The translations under genes were made by a program, and so were the position numbers. Positions 44,593 through 53,635 of a DNA stretch of 64,000 nucleotides are shown here, piece after piece. The notes under the pieces were generated by a model. That model had not been told where the DNA came from. It worked only from the letters and a program-made list of their open reading frames with translations, and did not search any database. This DNA is from Bacteroidia bacterium (GTDB lineage: Bacteria > Bacteroidota > Bacteroidia > B-17B0 > Aurantibacillaceae): NCBI GenBank assembly GCA_026414605.1, contig JAOAIP010000041.1:62001-126000 (forward strand), given 5' to 3'. The number at the start of each line of letters is the position of its first letter. The first letter of the stretch is position 1.

Positions 44593-46137
44593 ATGTTGTT
44601 CAAAACTTATGGATACGCTGTTAATGGAATAGAAGCCACAAAAATCATTGTAGAAACAAATATCACACAAGGTATTAATTTCTTTTTAGTTGGATTGCCA
44701 GACAGTGCTGTAAAAGAAAGCCAACAACGTATTCAAGCGGCATTAAAAAACATCAATTACCGAATGCCAGGCAAACAAATCACCATCAATATGGCACCCG
44801 CAGATATACGAAAAGAAGGGTCTGCCTACGACACTACTATTGCCATAGGAATTTTAGCCGCCTCCGAACAAATCCATTTAAGCCATCTTGAAGATAGCGT
44901 AATAATGGGAGAATTGGCACTGGATGGCACTTTAAGACCTATAAGAGGAACGCTTCCCATTGCCATCAAAGCACAAAAAGATGGATTTAAAAAACTTTTT
45001 ATTCCTGCTGAAAATGCCCAAGAAGCCGCCATTGTCAATGGATTAGAAGTTTATCCTGTTCAACACCTATCTCAGCTCATTCAACATCTTAATGGAGAAA
45101 ATCTCATTGAGCCATTAAAAATAAATGTTGAAGAATTGTTTTTAAAGAAACTCAATGATTACGAATTGGACTTTGCGGATGTCAAAGGACAACAAAACAT
45201 AAAGCGAGCACTTGAAATAGCCGCTGCTGGCGGACACAATGTTATTCTGATAGGTCCGCCTGGTGCGGGAAAAACAATGATTAGCAAACGTTTGCCGTCT
45301 ATTCTTCCACCACTAACATTAGAAGAAGCATTAGAAACTACCAAAATACACAGCGTTGCAGGAAAAATTGGAAAAAACATTGGGCTTATCACCCAAAGAC
45401 CTTTTCGTAGCCCCCATCATACTATTAGCGATGTCGCATTAGTTGGTGGAGGCAATAATCCACAACCCGGAGAAATATCTCTTGCTCACAATGGCGTTTT
45501 GTTTTTAGATGAATTGCCAGAATTCAAACGTACTGTTTTAGAAGTTCTTCGCCAACCCCTGGAAGATAGAGTAGTTACTATATCAAGAGCAAAATTTTCG
45601 GTTCAATACCCTGCCAGTTTTATGTTAGTAGCCAGTATGAACCCTTGTCCTTGTGGCTACTATAACCATCCCGAAAAAGAATGTGTGTGTACGCCCGCAA
45701 TGGTTCAAAAATATCTAAGTAAAATTTCAGGTCCTCTAATGGATAGAATTGATTTGCACGTAGAAGTAGTGCCCGTTAATTTTGAAGAACTTGCTTCACG
45801 CAATATTCCATCTGAATCCAGCAAAACCATTCGTGAACGAGTAATAAAAGCACGAAATATACAAACCGAACGATTTAAGGGAATTGCTTCTGTATACTGC
45901 AATGCACAAATGCGAAGTCAAGAAATCAAAAAGTATTGTGTATTAGATGACACAGGAATGAAAATACTAAAAAACGCAATGGAAAAATTACAACTCTCCG
46001 CTCGTGCTTATGATAGGATATTGAAAGTTGCTCGCACTATTGCAGATTTAGAAAACTCAGAAAACATTCTTGCACAACACGTTGCAGAAGCCGTCCATTA
46101 TAGAAGTTTAGATAAACAAAATTGGGGCGGAAATTAA
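44593..46137 (+). CDS. comM: ComM/YifB family Mg-chelatase-like AAA+ ATPase
   Basis: 514 aa, normal length. ComM promotes branch migration during integration of transforming DNA in Vibrio and Haemophilus; in other bacteria the role is less clear. N-terminal ChlI-like domain ([20 protein letters not shown]), Walker [10 protein letters not shown], Walker [24 protein letters not shown]-like segment ([12 protein letters not shown]), [11 protein letters not shown] with the zinc-type cysteines, and the C-terminal Mg_chelatase_C domain ([20 protein letters not shown]). The ATG lies 19 bp after the last array unit. Confidence 0.94.
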   Translation: MLFKTYGYAVNGIEATKIIVETNITQGINFFLVGLPDSAVKESQQRIQAALKNINYRMPGKQITINMAPADIRKEGSAYDTTIAIGILAASEQIHLSHLEDSVIMGELALDGTLRPIRGTLPIAIKAQKDGFKKLFIPAENAQEAAIVNGLEVYPVQHLSQLIQHLNGENLIEPLKINVEELFLKKLNDYELDFADVKGQQNIKRALEIAAAGGHNVILIGPPGAGKTMISKRLPSILPPLTLEEALETTKIHSVAGKIGKNIGLITQRPFRSPHHTISDVALVGGGNNPQPGEISLAHNGVLFLDELPEFKRTVLEVLRQPLEDRVVTISRAKFSVQYPASFMLVASMNPCPCGYYNHPEKECVCTPAMVQKYLSKISGPLMDRIDLHVEVVPVNFEELASRNIPSESSKTIRERVIKARNIQTERFKGIASVYCNAQMRSQEIKKYCVLDDTGMKILKNAMEKLQLSARAYDRILKVARTIADLENSENILAQHVAEAVHYRSLDKQNWGGN

Positions 46138-46185
46138 GTTACAACAAATAATCCTTTTTAAATCAATCAAGAAACCTAATCTTAA

Positions 46186-46887
46186 ATGTCAACACAAAAC
46201 ACACATAAACTGGGCATTCTTGTAGCAGATGATGAGGATAATTTGAGAGAAATTATATCGTTTAATTTACAACAAGAAGGTTATGATGTTTATCCCGCAA
46301 AAGATGGTGAAGAAGCGTGGAAAATTTTTACAACTAAAAAACCTCATTTACATTTAGCATTGCTTGATGTGAGTATGCCTAAAATAAATGGATTTGACTT
46401 GTGTGAAAAAATAAAATCAGTAGATGATAAATTTCCTGTGTTTTTCTTAACCGTAAGAAACGATAGAGAAGATAGAGTTTTTGGATTAAAAATAGGAGCA
46501 GATGATTATTTATCAAAGCCTTTTGATTTAGAAGAATTATTATTACGAGTAAAAAAAATTCTTCAACGATTTTATCTCACAGATAAAATAACAATCAACG
46601 GAAGAAGTATACATTTTGAAACACATATTGTTCGCCTTCCTGATGGTAAAGAAAAGATATTATCAACAAAAGAAGCGGACTTATTAAGATATTTATTGAT
46701 GAATAAAAATAAGATAATATCTCGCCAAGAGATATTAGAAGCCGTATGGGGAGAAAAAGCGGAAGAAGCATCTTATAGAACCATTGATAACATCATAGTA
46801 GAATATCGTAAATTATTTGAAGACAATAGCAAACAGCCAAAACATTTTTTGTCTGTAAGGGGAGTAGGGTATATGTTTAAGGAGTAA
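46186..46887 (+). CDS. OmpR-family response regulator
   Basis: 233 aa. The receiver domain has ILVADDEDNLREI, phospho-acceptor Asp61 in LALLDVSMPKINGFDL, the Thr/Lys pair in FFLTVRNDREDR and YLSKPFDLEELL. The C-terminal winged helix (about 135-233) has ILSTKEADLLRYLL, SRQEILEAVWGE, RTIDNIIVEYRK and GVGYMF. Bacteroidota relatives such as RprY have this layout. No kinase gene is adjacent. It lies 48 bp after comM and may be co-transcribed with it. Confidence 0.93.
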   Translation: MSTQNTHKLGILVADDEDNLREIISFNLQQEGYDVYPAKDGEEAWKIFTTKKPHLHLALLDVSMPKINGFDLCEKIKSVDDKFPVFFLTVRNDREDRVFGLKIGADDYLSKPFDLEELLLRVKKILQRFYLTDKITINGRSIHFETHIVRLPDGKEKILSTKEADLLRYLLMNKNKIISRQEILEAVWGEKAEEASYRTIDNIIVEYRKLFEDNSKQPKHFLSVRGVGYMFKE

Positions 46888-46947
46888 TATGTGATTGATG
46901 TCTTTATAGTGTTAAGCATTATTAGATATTACAACATTTTTAGAGTA

Positions 46948-46979
46948 TTTGAAACAAGAAAAATGTTTGTGTAAATTTG
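46948..46979 (+). promoter_or_regulatory. Promoter of the DpnII-like restriction-modification operon
   Basis: TTTG (46948-46951), 20 bp, TAAATTTG (46972-46979): a full consensus Bacteroidota promoter 25 bp before the dpnM-like ATG. Confidence 0.75.
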
Positions 46980-47004
46980 CATAATAAAAATTAGTTTTAA
47001 AGAG

Positions 47005-47928
47005 ATGACAAAAATTACTGCTAAACCATTTTTAAAATGGGCAGGAGGGAAAACACAAATTATTGATGAAATAGCAAAATTACTGCCCCAAAAATTACAT
47101 AAAACAAGTTTTACTTACATAGAACCCTTTGTTGGCAGTGGTGCTGTTTTATTTTGGATGTTGAAAAATTTCCCTAATATCAAAACTGCAATCATAAATG
47201 ATATAAACGAAGATTTAATAAATGTTTACAAAGTTATAGCGAAAAATCCGCAAAAATTAATTTCAATACTTGAAAAATATCAAAAAAGATATTATGAGTT
47301 AGAAAATAATGGTGATGCAAAAAAAGAATATTATTACAAGCAAAGAGATTTATTTAATCAAAGAAAAGAAGATAAAATAACGCATGCGGCTTTGTTTATT
47401 TTCTTAAATAAGACGTGCTTTAATGGATTGTATAGAGTTAATAGCAAAAATGAGTTTAATGTTCCTATTGGAAAGTATAAATATCCCAAAATATGCGATA
47501 AAGAAAATATATTTGCAGTTAGTGCTAATCTTAAAAAAGTTAAAATCCTTTGTGGTGATTTTGAAAACACATTAGATTATGTTGATAAAAATACCTTTGT
47601 TTACTTAGATCCACCTTATAAGCCAATCAGTAAAACTTCCAGTTTTCAATCTTACACAATGTTTGATTTTACAGATAAAGATCAGATACGATTAAAAAAT
47701 TTTTGTAAAAAATTAGATGATCTTGGATGTACTTGGATTTTGAGCAATTCAGATTTAACTAATACAAACTCAAACGATTTGTTTTTTGACAATTTGTATT
47801 CAGAGTTTCTTATAAAAAGAGTAAATGCAAAAAGATTTATTAATGCAATTGGTAACAAAAGAGGGACACTAAAAGAATTACTAATAACAAATCAAAAAAA
47901 CATAAAAGAATATGCCGAAGGACTTTGA
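47005..47928 (+). CDS. dpnM: Dam/DpnM-type adenine DNA methyltransferase (GATC)
   Basis: 307 aa of the D12 class (alpha arrangement). Methylates N6 of adenine, in this family in GATC. Seen in order: FLKWAGGKTQIIDEI, motif I YIEPFVGSGAVLFWML, INDINEDLINVYKVI, NKTCFNGLYRVNSKNEFNVP (given to 20), catalytic motif IV VYLDPPYKPIS, and ILSNSDL. Its stop overlaps the next gene by 17 bp. It heads a three-gene system with the endonuclease and a second methylase, as in DpnII/MboI systems. Confidence 0.92.
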   Translation: MTKITAKPFLKWAGGKTQIIDEIAKLLPQKLHKTSFTYIEPFVGSGAVLFWMLKNFPNIKTAIINDINEDLINVYKVIAKNPQKLISILEKYQKRYYELENNGDAKKEYYYKQRDLFNQRKEDKITHAALFIFLNKTCFNGLYRVNSKNEFNVPIGKYKYPKICDKENIFAVSANLKKVKILCGDFENTLDYVDKNTFVYLDPPYKPISKTSSFQSYTMFDFTDKDQIRLKNFCKKLDDLGCTWILSNSDLTNTNSNDLFFDNLYSEFLIKRVNAKRFINAIGNKRGTLKELLITNQKNIKEYAEGL

Positions 47929-48754
47929 GAAATTTATTTCACAACTAACAGAAACAAATGCCACTTTAGATTATTTTACTGATTTTAATAAAATAAAGAA
48001 AAACGTAAATAAAATTGCTATAAAATTGAATCAACTAAATTATCTTATCGGTCAAACAGATTTGAAAAAAGCCATAAAAGAGATATACGAAGAAAATCCC
48101 AAAACATTTGATGTATTGGGAATTCTAATTGCTGTACGCAACAACAAAGAAACAAAAACATTAAACAAAAACGGCCAAGTTACTATAATAGATTCTTATT
48201 TTAATTCCCCAGAAAGTATTTATGAATTTATTGAAGAAACAGGTCTAATTGAAATTTTTAGGAACAAAGACGTTAAAAATTTAGTGGATTATGTATTCGG
48301 AATAGAAGTGGGTTTAGATACTAATGCAAGAAAAAATAGAGTAGGAAAAAATATGTCAAAAGCAGTATCATTAATATTTGACAAAGAAAACATTTATTAC
48401 AAAAAAGAAGTTGAAAGTACTGTATTTCCTGAAATTTTAAGTTTAGGTGTGGATATAAAACGATTTGATTTTGTAATTAAAACAAAACTAAAAACATATT
48501 TAATAGAAACCAACTTCTATAACAGCAGTGGTTCAAAATTAAATGAAACGGCAAGATCTTATTCTGATTTGGCAATAAAAATTAATCAATATCATAATTA
48601 CGAATTTGTATGGATAACTGATGGTATGGGATGGCTTGCCGCTAAAAATAAATTAGAAGAAGCATTTAATATAATACCAAGTGTCTATAATTTAAAAACA
48701 CTTATGGCATTCATTGATAAAATTAAAGCCGAGAATATAGTTAGTAATTGGTAA
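47912..48754 (+). CDS. DpnII/MboI-type restriction endonuclease (GATC)
   Basis: 280 aa, the usual size for R.DpnII. It cleaves unmethylated GATC. Recognisable parts are DFEKFISQLTETNATLDYFT near the start, FDVLGILIAVRN, the region EVGLDTNARKNRVGKNM, and the likely PD-(D/E)xK core around IKRFDFVIKTKLKTYLIETN (D then ETN in place of ExK) followed by YNSSGSKLNETARSY. The start overlaps the preceding methylase by 17 bp, coupling expression. Specificity is inferred from the family and both flanking methylases. Confidence 0.88.
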   Translation: MPKDFEKFISQLTETNATLDYFTDFNKIKKNVNKIAIKLNQLNYLIGQTDLKKAIKEIYEENPKTFDVLGILIAVRNNKETKTLNKNGQVTIIDSYFNSPESIYEFIEETGLIEIFRNKDVKNLVDYVFGIEVGLDTNARKNRVGKNMSKAVSLIFDKENIYYKKEVESTVFPEILSLGVDIKRFDFVIKTKLKTYLIETNFYNSSGSKLNETARSYSDLAIKINQYHNYEFVWITDGMGWLAAKNKLEEAFNIIPSVYNLKTLMAFIDKIKAENIVSNW

Positions 48755-48782
48755 AATTATTCATTTATATTTAATAAAGTAT

Positions 48783-49616
48783 ATGGTTAATCCCTATTTC
48801 CAATCCAAAGACAAAAACTTTTATCTATTTTTTGGAGATACCTTTGACGTTTTGACTAAATTTGATTTTCAATTTGATGTGGTTTTCGCAGACCCTCCTT
48901 ACTTCTTATCAAATGATGGCTTAACTATTCAAAATGGACAAATAACTTCTGTAAATAAAGGACTATGGGACAAATCCTTCGGTTTTGATCATATTAATGA
49001 ATTTAATAGAAAATGGATTTCCTTGGTTCGTAATAAAATGAAAGATAATGCTACAATATGGATTAGTGGTACAATGCACAATATATTTTCTATTGGACAA
49101 ATACTTATAGAACTTGGATTTAAAATCTTAAATATCATAACTTGGGAAAAAACAAATCCTCCACCTAATTTTTCTTGTAAGTACTTTACCCACTCTTCAG
49201 AACAAATTATATGGGCAAGAAAATATCCTCTCATCCCTCATTATTTTAATTATGAATTAATGAAAGCCCTTAATGAAAATAAGCAAATGAAAGATGTTTG
49301 GAGATTGCCTTCAATTGCACCTTGGGAAAAAAATTGCGGCAAGCATCCAACTCAAAAACCATTAGCGTTGTTATCAAGAATAATTTTGGCATCAACAAAA
49401 CCAAATGCTTGGATCTTAGACCCATTTACAGGAAGTTCTACCACAGGCATTGCAGCAAATCTTTTCAATAGAAAATTTGTAGGCATTGATAAAGAAGAAA
49501 GTTTTTTACAAATGAGCATTAAAAGAAAACTTGAAATAGAAAACCCTCAAACAGCAGAGATATTCAGACAACGATTGTCATTAGGTTCAAACTTGTTTCT
49601 ACTAGAAAATTTATAA
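48783..49616 (+). CDS. dpnA: DpnA-type second DNA adenine methyltransferase
   Basis: 277 aa, beta arrangement: catalytic motif DVVFADPPYFLSNDG precedes the SAM motif WILDPFTGSSTTGIAANLF near the C-terminus. DpnA methylates GATC, including single-stranded DNA in Streptococcus, where it protects incoming plasmid DNA. Here the order is methylase, endonuclease, methylase, resembling MboI-like operons. It starts 28 bp after the endonuclease stop. Confidence 0.9.
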   Translation: MVNPYFQSKDKNFYLFFGDTFDVLTKFDFQFDVVFADPPYFLSNDGLTIQNGQITSVNKGLWDKSFGFDHINEFNRKWISLVRNKMKDNATIWISGTMHNIFSIGQILIELGFKILNIITWEKTNPPPNFSCKYFTHSSEQIIWARKYPLIPHYFNYELMKALNENKQMKDVWRLPSIAPWEKNCGKHPTQKPLALLSRIILASTKPNAWILDPFTGSSTTGIAANLFNRKFVGIDKEESFLQMSIKRKLEIENPQTAEIFRQRLSLGSNLFLLENL

Positions 49617-49701
49617 TTTGTTCGAAAAACCTTCCCTTTACTCTAAAAAAATATTTTTCCAATTATAAATTCTTTCTATTATTCAGTATTTCACTATTCA
49701 A

Positions 49702-49733
49702 TTTGCTTCATTGATCCCTTCAATGTATCTTTG
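49702..49733 (+). promoter_or_regulatory. Promoter of priA
   Basis: TTTG (49702-49705), 20 bp, TATCTTTG (49726-49733). It lies only 4 bp before the GTG at 49738, so the mRNA should be leaderless or almost so. It also excludes the upstream in-frame TTG 49711 and ATG 49723 as starts. Confidence 0.7.
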
Positions 49734-49737
49734 CTTC

Positions 49738-52203
49738 GTGGCTTATTTTGTAGATGTCATATTACCTTTGAGTGTCTCTTCAACCTATACTTATGAAGTG
49801 CCCGACGAATGGGCTTCTGAAATATCGGTAGGGAAAAGAGTGGTTGTTCAATTTCATTCTAAAAAGTTTTACTCTGCTGTGATTGCTAAAATACACCAAC
49901 AAGCACCCACTGAATACAAAGCCAAACCTATTGAATACGTCTTAGATGAATATCCTTGTGTCTTTGAATATCAAATCCAATTTTGGCAATGGTTGTCAGA
50001 ATACTATATGAGCAAGTTGGGCGATGTAATGAATGCCGCATTGCCCTCGGGATTAAAAATTGAAAGTATATCCAATATTCAAATCAACCCTGACTTTGCA
50101 ATTGATAAAGATGTTTACGATAATTTGAATGAAAAAGAATTAAAAGTAGTAGAACTATTGGCACATCAAAGAAAAATTAAAATCAACGAGTTAGAAAAAA
50201 TTATCCCAAAATCATCTGTTCCAAAAGTAATTAAATCTCTTGTAGAAAAAGGCATTGTGTTTTTTTCAGAAGAATTTGAAGAAAAATATCGTCCTAAATT
50301 AGTGGCTTATTTAAAATTACATCCTAATTACAAAAACAACGATGATTTAAATAAACTAATAGAACGATTAGAAAAAAAAGCATTTAAACAATTAGAAGCA
50401 CTCTTGTTGTTTATACAATTATCTAAAACAAATGAATTTGTAAGAAAATCTGTAATAACCGAAAGAGTAGGAGTAGCCGCTGTAAATGCTTTGATTGATA
50501 AAAATGTTTTAGTAGAACATTTAATGGAAGAAAGCCGCATAGAAAGTGATAAATCAGATCAAATAAAACACACATTAACTGATGTTCAAGCAAAAGCATT
50601 TGAAACTATCAAAGAAGAATGGAAAAACAAACAAACTTGTTTATTATATGGAGAAGTAGGAAGTGGAAAAACCGAAATTTACATTGAACTCATTAAAGAA
50701 CAAATCCTACACGGAAAGCAAACACTTTATCTCGTTCCTGAAATTGCATTAACAACACAACTTATCCAACGTTTAAAAAAAGTTTTTGGAAATCAAGTGT
50801 ATGTGTATCATTCTAAATTTTCAGAGAATGAAAGAACAGAAGTATGGAATAAATTATTACGATTTTCTCTTGAAAAAGATGATAATGTAAATCAAGAAAA
50901 AGCAGCGTACATTATTTTAGGTCCAAGATCTGCACTCTTTTTGCCTTTTCAAAATTTAGGTTTAGTAATCATTGATGAAGAACACGATTCATCATTCAAA
51001 CAAAGACAAAAACATCCTTACTATAATGCAAGAGATGCGGCTATTTATTTAGCCCATTTATTAAAAAGTAAAGTTATATTAGGTTCTGCCACACCTGCTA
51101 TTGAAACATTATATAACAGTAATATTGGTAAATATGGAAAAGTGGTATTGAAAGAAAAATACGGCAAAGCCAAAGTAAATAGAAGGTTGATAGATATTCG
51201 CAAGTATTATCATCAAATGCAAAACACAACTTTGATTACACCACCACTTTTTGAAGCCATTAAAGATCGTTTGAATAAAAAAGAACAAGTATTGTTATTT
51301 CACAATAGAAGGGGATATGTGCCTTTTATTCAATGCACACAATGCGGATGGGTAGCAAAATGCAAACAATGTGATGTGAGTTTGGTGTATCATAAGCAAC
51401 ACAATTTATTACTCTGTCACTACTGTGGAGAAATGAATGATCTTATCCAACAATGTCCTGCTTGTGGTTCTACTCAAATTAATTACAAAGGATGGGGCAC
51501 CGAAAAAATTGAAGAAGAACTCCAACGTTTATTCCCAAATTACAGCATTTATCGTATGGATCAAGATACTACACGAAGTAAATTTGCTCATAAAAACATC
51601 ATTGAACAATTTGAAAAACAACAAATAGATATTTTAGTAGGCACACAAATGATTACAAAAGGACTTGATTTTAAGAATGTAACACTTGTGGGCGTTTTAA
51701 ATGCTGATAGTTTTTTATATTTTCCTGAGTTTAGATCTTACGAAAAAGCATTTCAACTGCTTTATCAACTCAGCGGAAGAGCAGGTAGATTAGACAAAGA
51801 CGGCGAAGTATTAGTACAAACATTTCATCCCGAAAATTCTGTATTACAATTGTATTTAGAAAATGATTATGATAAACTTTACGATCAAGTATTAAAAGAA
51901 AGACAACAATATCTTTATCCTCCATTTTGTCGTTTGTGTGAAATCGTTATTAAAAGTAAAGATGAAACTCTTTGTTATAAATCTGCACAACAACTATTTC
52001 AATTTTTGATTCCTTATTTTGGTGAATACGCATTAGGTCCTATTCGCCCTTATGTTTCAAAAATTAATAATTACTATTTACAGCACATTTTACTAAAAAT
52101 TCCACTCAATAAATCCTATCAACAATTTAAAAAAATTATTTTACAACAACTACAAAAAGTTCAAAACAATAAAGTCATTGTAGATATTATTGTGGATGTA
52201 TAA
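49738..52203 (+). CDS. priA: Primosomal protein N' (PriA helicase)
   Basis: 821 aa from GTG 49738. Restarts collapsed replication forks by loading the replicative helicase. Domains: 3'-end-binding domain (YFVDVILPLSVSSTYTYEVP), winged helix, SF2 helicase with Walker A LYGEVGSGKTEIYIEL and DEEHDSSFKQ, eight zinc cysteines (CTQCGWVAKCKQC, then CHYCGE and CPACGS), and helicase motifs VGTQMITKGLDFKNVTLVGV and QLSGRAGR. The start is set by the promoter at 49702-49733. PriA is a known partner of SSB C-terminal tips elsewhere. Confidence 0.95.
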   Translation: MAYFVDVILPLSVSSTYTYEVPDEWASEISVGKRVVVQFHSKKFYSAVIAKIHQQAPTEYKAKPIEYVLDEYPCVFEYQIQFWQWLSEYYMSKLGDVMNAALPSGLKIESISNIQINPDFAIDKDVYDNLNEKELKVVELLAHQRKIKINELEKIIPKSSVPKVIKSLVEKGIVFFSEEFEEKYRPKLVAYLKLHPNYKNNDDLNKLIERLEKKAFKQLEALLLFIQLSKTNEFVRKSVITERVGVAAVNALIDKNVLVEHLMEESRIESDKSDQIKHTLTDVQAKAFETIKEEWKNKQTCLLYGEVGSGKTEIYIELIKEQILHGKQTLYLVPEIALTTQLIQRLKKVFGNQVYVYHSKFSENERTEVWNKLLRFSLEKDDNVNQEKAAYIILGPRSALFLPFQNLGLVIIDEEHDSSFKQRQKHPYYNARDAAIYLAHLLKSKVILGSATPAIETLYNSNIGKYGKVVLKEKYGKAKVNRRLIDIRKYYHQMQNTTLITPPLFEAIKDRLNKKEQVLLFHNRRGYVPFIQCTQCGWVAKCKQCDVSLVYHKQHNLLLCHYCGEMNDLIQQCPACGSTQINYKGWGTEKIEEELQRLFPNYSIYRMDQDTTRSKFAHKNIIEQFEKQQIDILVGTQMITKGLDFKNVTLVGVLNADSFLYFPEFRSYEKAFQLLYQLSGRAGRLDKDGEVLVQTFHPENSVLQLYLENDYDKLYDQVLKERQQYLYPPFCRLCEIVIKSKDETLCYKSAQQLFQFLIPYFGEYALGPIRPYVSKINNYYLQHILLKIPLNKSYQQFKKIILQQLQKVQNNKVIVDIIVDV

Positions 52204-52286
52204 TTATATTGAAATAAAAAAACATTGCATTTGATAACAATTAAAAACAAAAGATTTATTATTACATAAAATATCTTTCCATCATT

Positions 52287-53237
52287 ATGCAAAAAATTTT
52301 AGTCATACGATTCAGTTCTATTGGTGATGTAGTTCTTACTTCGCCTGTTGTAAGATCCTTGAAAAACAAAGGATACGAAGTGCATTATCTTATTAAACCA
52401 AAATTTGTATCCGTCATTGCTTCCTCTCCATACATTGATAAAATTCATTTATTTCAAAATGTTTCACAAAGTATAAAAGAGTTATCAAAAGAAAAATTTG
52501 ATTTTGTTGTAGACCTACAAAACAATTACAAGAGTCGTTTGATACGATGGGGATTGAATAGACCAAGTGCAGGTTTTCCAAAATTAAATATCCAAAAATT
52601 TTTAGTGGTTTTATTTAAGAATAGAAAACTTTTGCCTCACAAACACATTGTAGATAGATATTTCGAAGCCACCAAAAAATTACACATTGAAAACGATTTA
52701 AAAGGTCTTAATTTTTTTATTGATGAAAATAAAGTATCTGATGCTATAAAAAATTTTGAAAAACCTTTTGTAGCCCTTGTGGCAGGCGGTTCTTATGGCA
52801 CAAAGCGAATACCTTATCTTAAAATCAAAGAAATCTGCATTCATTTATCACCTAAAAAAATTGTTCTACTTGGCGATACGCTTGATAAAACACTTACAGC
52901 AGATATTGAGAAAGAATGCTCTAATGCTATTAATCTTTGTGGGCAATTGAACTTATATGAAAGTGCTTATTTAATCAAACAATCAGAATTTGTAATTAGT
53001 TCAGACACAGGACTAATGCACATTGCTGCAGCATTTCATAAAAAAATTTATTCATTGTGGGGAAATACCATTCCTGAATTTGGAATGTATCCTTATATGC
53101 CCAATCCTAAAAGTAAAATCATTCAAAATAATCATCTTTGGTGCAGACCTTGTAGTAAATTAGGATACCAACAATGTCCATTAAAACATTTTAAGTGTAT
53201 GCTATCATTGGATATTAAAGAAATTGATCAGTATTAA
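52287..53237 (+). CDS. Glycosyltransferase family 9 (heptosyltransferase-like)
   Basis: 316 aa. GT9 enzymes such as WaaC/WaaF add heptose to the lipopolysaccharide core. Seen: ILVIRFSSIGDVVLTSPVVR at the N-terminus, FDFVVDLQNNYKSRL, VALVAGGSYGTKRIPY, and the nucleotide-sugar-binding FVISSDTGLMHIAAAFHKK with SLWGNTIPEFGMYPY. The C-terminal cysteines CRPCSKLGYQQCPLKHFKC are usual for Bacteroidota members. It stands alone between priA and the methylase remnant. Confidence 0.9.
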   Translation: MQKILVIRFSSIGDVVLTSPVVRSLKNKGYEVHYLIKPKFVSVIASSPYIDKIHLFQNVSQSIKELSKEKFDFVVDLQNNYKSRLIRWGLNRPSAGFPKLNIQKFLVVLFKNRKLLPHKHIVDRYFEATKKLHIENDLKGLNFFIDENKVSDAIKNFEKPFVALVAGGSYGTKRIPYLKIKEICIHLSPKKIVLLGDTLDKTLTADIEKECSNAINLCGQLNLYESAYLIKQSEFVISSDTGLMHIAAAFHKKIYSLWGNTIPEFGMYPYMPNPKSKIIQNNHLWCRPCSKLGYQQCPLKHFKCMLSLDIKEIDQY

Positions 53238-53276
53238 AATAATCATTCGCCTTTTCAAACACAACTACATTTAATT

Positions 53277-53307
53277 TTTGCTACACTTTAGTTTTTAAGT
53301 AAATTTG
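53277..53307 (+). promoter_or_regulatory. Promoter upstream of a truncated DNA methylase
   Basis: TTTG (53277-53280), 19 bp, TAAATTTG (53300-53307), a full consensus promoter 23 bp before ATG 53331. Confidence 0.65.
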
Positions 53308-53330
53308 CACAAAGAATAAAATAACTCTAT

Positions 53331-53564
53331 ATGTTATACAACAAAATATACCAAGGAGATAGTTTGAAATTATTGGAAGAAATTGAAGATAATAGTATTG
53401 ACTTAATTGTGTGTGATGGTCCTTATGGAGTTACAGAAAATGAATGGGATAAAATATCTAATATACAAGAATTTAATTTAAATCTTATTAAGATATTTTC
53501 AAGAATACTTAAACCCGGTGAAAAAAGTTCTTCTTCAAGCAGACACATTAATATTTCAGAATAA
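53331..53564 (+). pseudogene. N-terminal fragment of a DNA methyltransferase
   Basis: 77 aa. YNKIYQGDSLKLLEEIEDNS and DLIVCDGPYGVTENEWDKI are the start and catalytic motif IV (D29-G-P-Y, canonically DPPY) of a beta-class N6-adenine or N4-cytosine DNA methyltransferase. Homology fades after RILKPGE, and the protein ends in a low-complexity tail (SSSSSRHINISE). The rest of a methylase, including the SAM-binding motif, is not encoded downstream before the M1 peptidase gene. It keeps an intact promoter. It is most likely a remnant of a lost gene. Confidence 0.65.
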
Positions 53565-53635
53565 GAAATTGTAACCATTGGATCAAAATTAATTTACCTA
53601 AAAAATAAATCATAGACAATTTAAATCTCTTTATT

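Noticed and set aside
52458-52473. TGTTTCAC half of a parS-like site in the GT9 gene
   Set aside because: Only one half matches (the other half reads AAAGTATA); isolated and in coding sequence.
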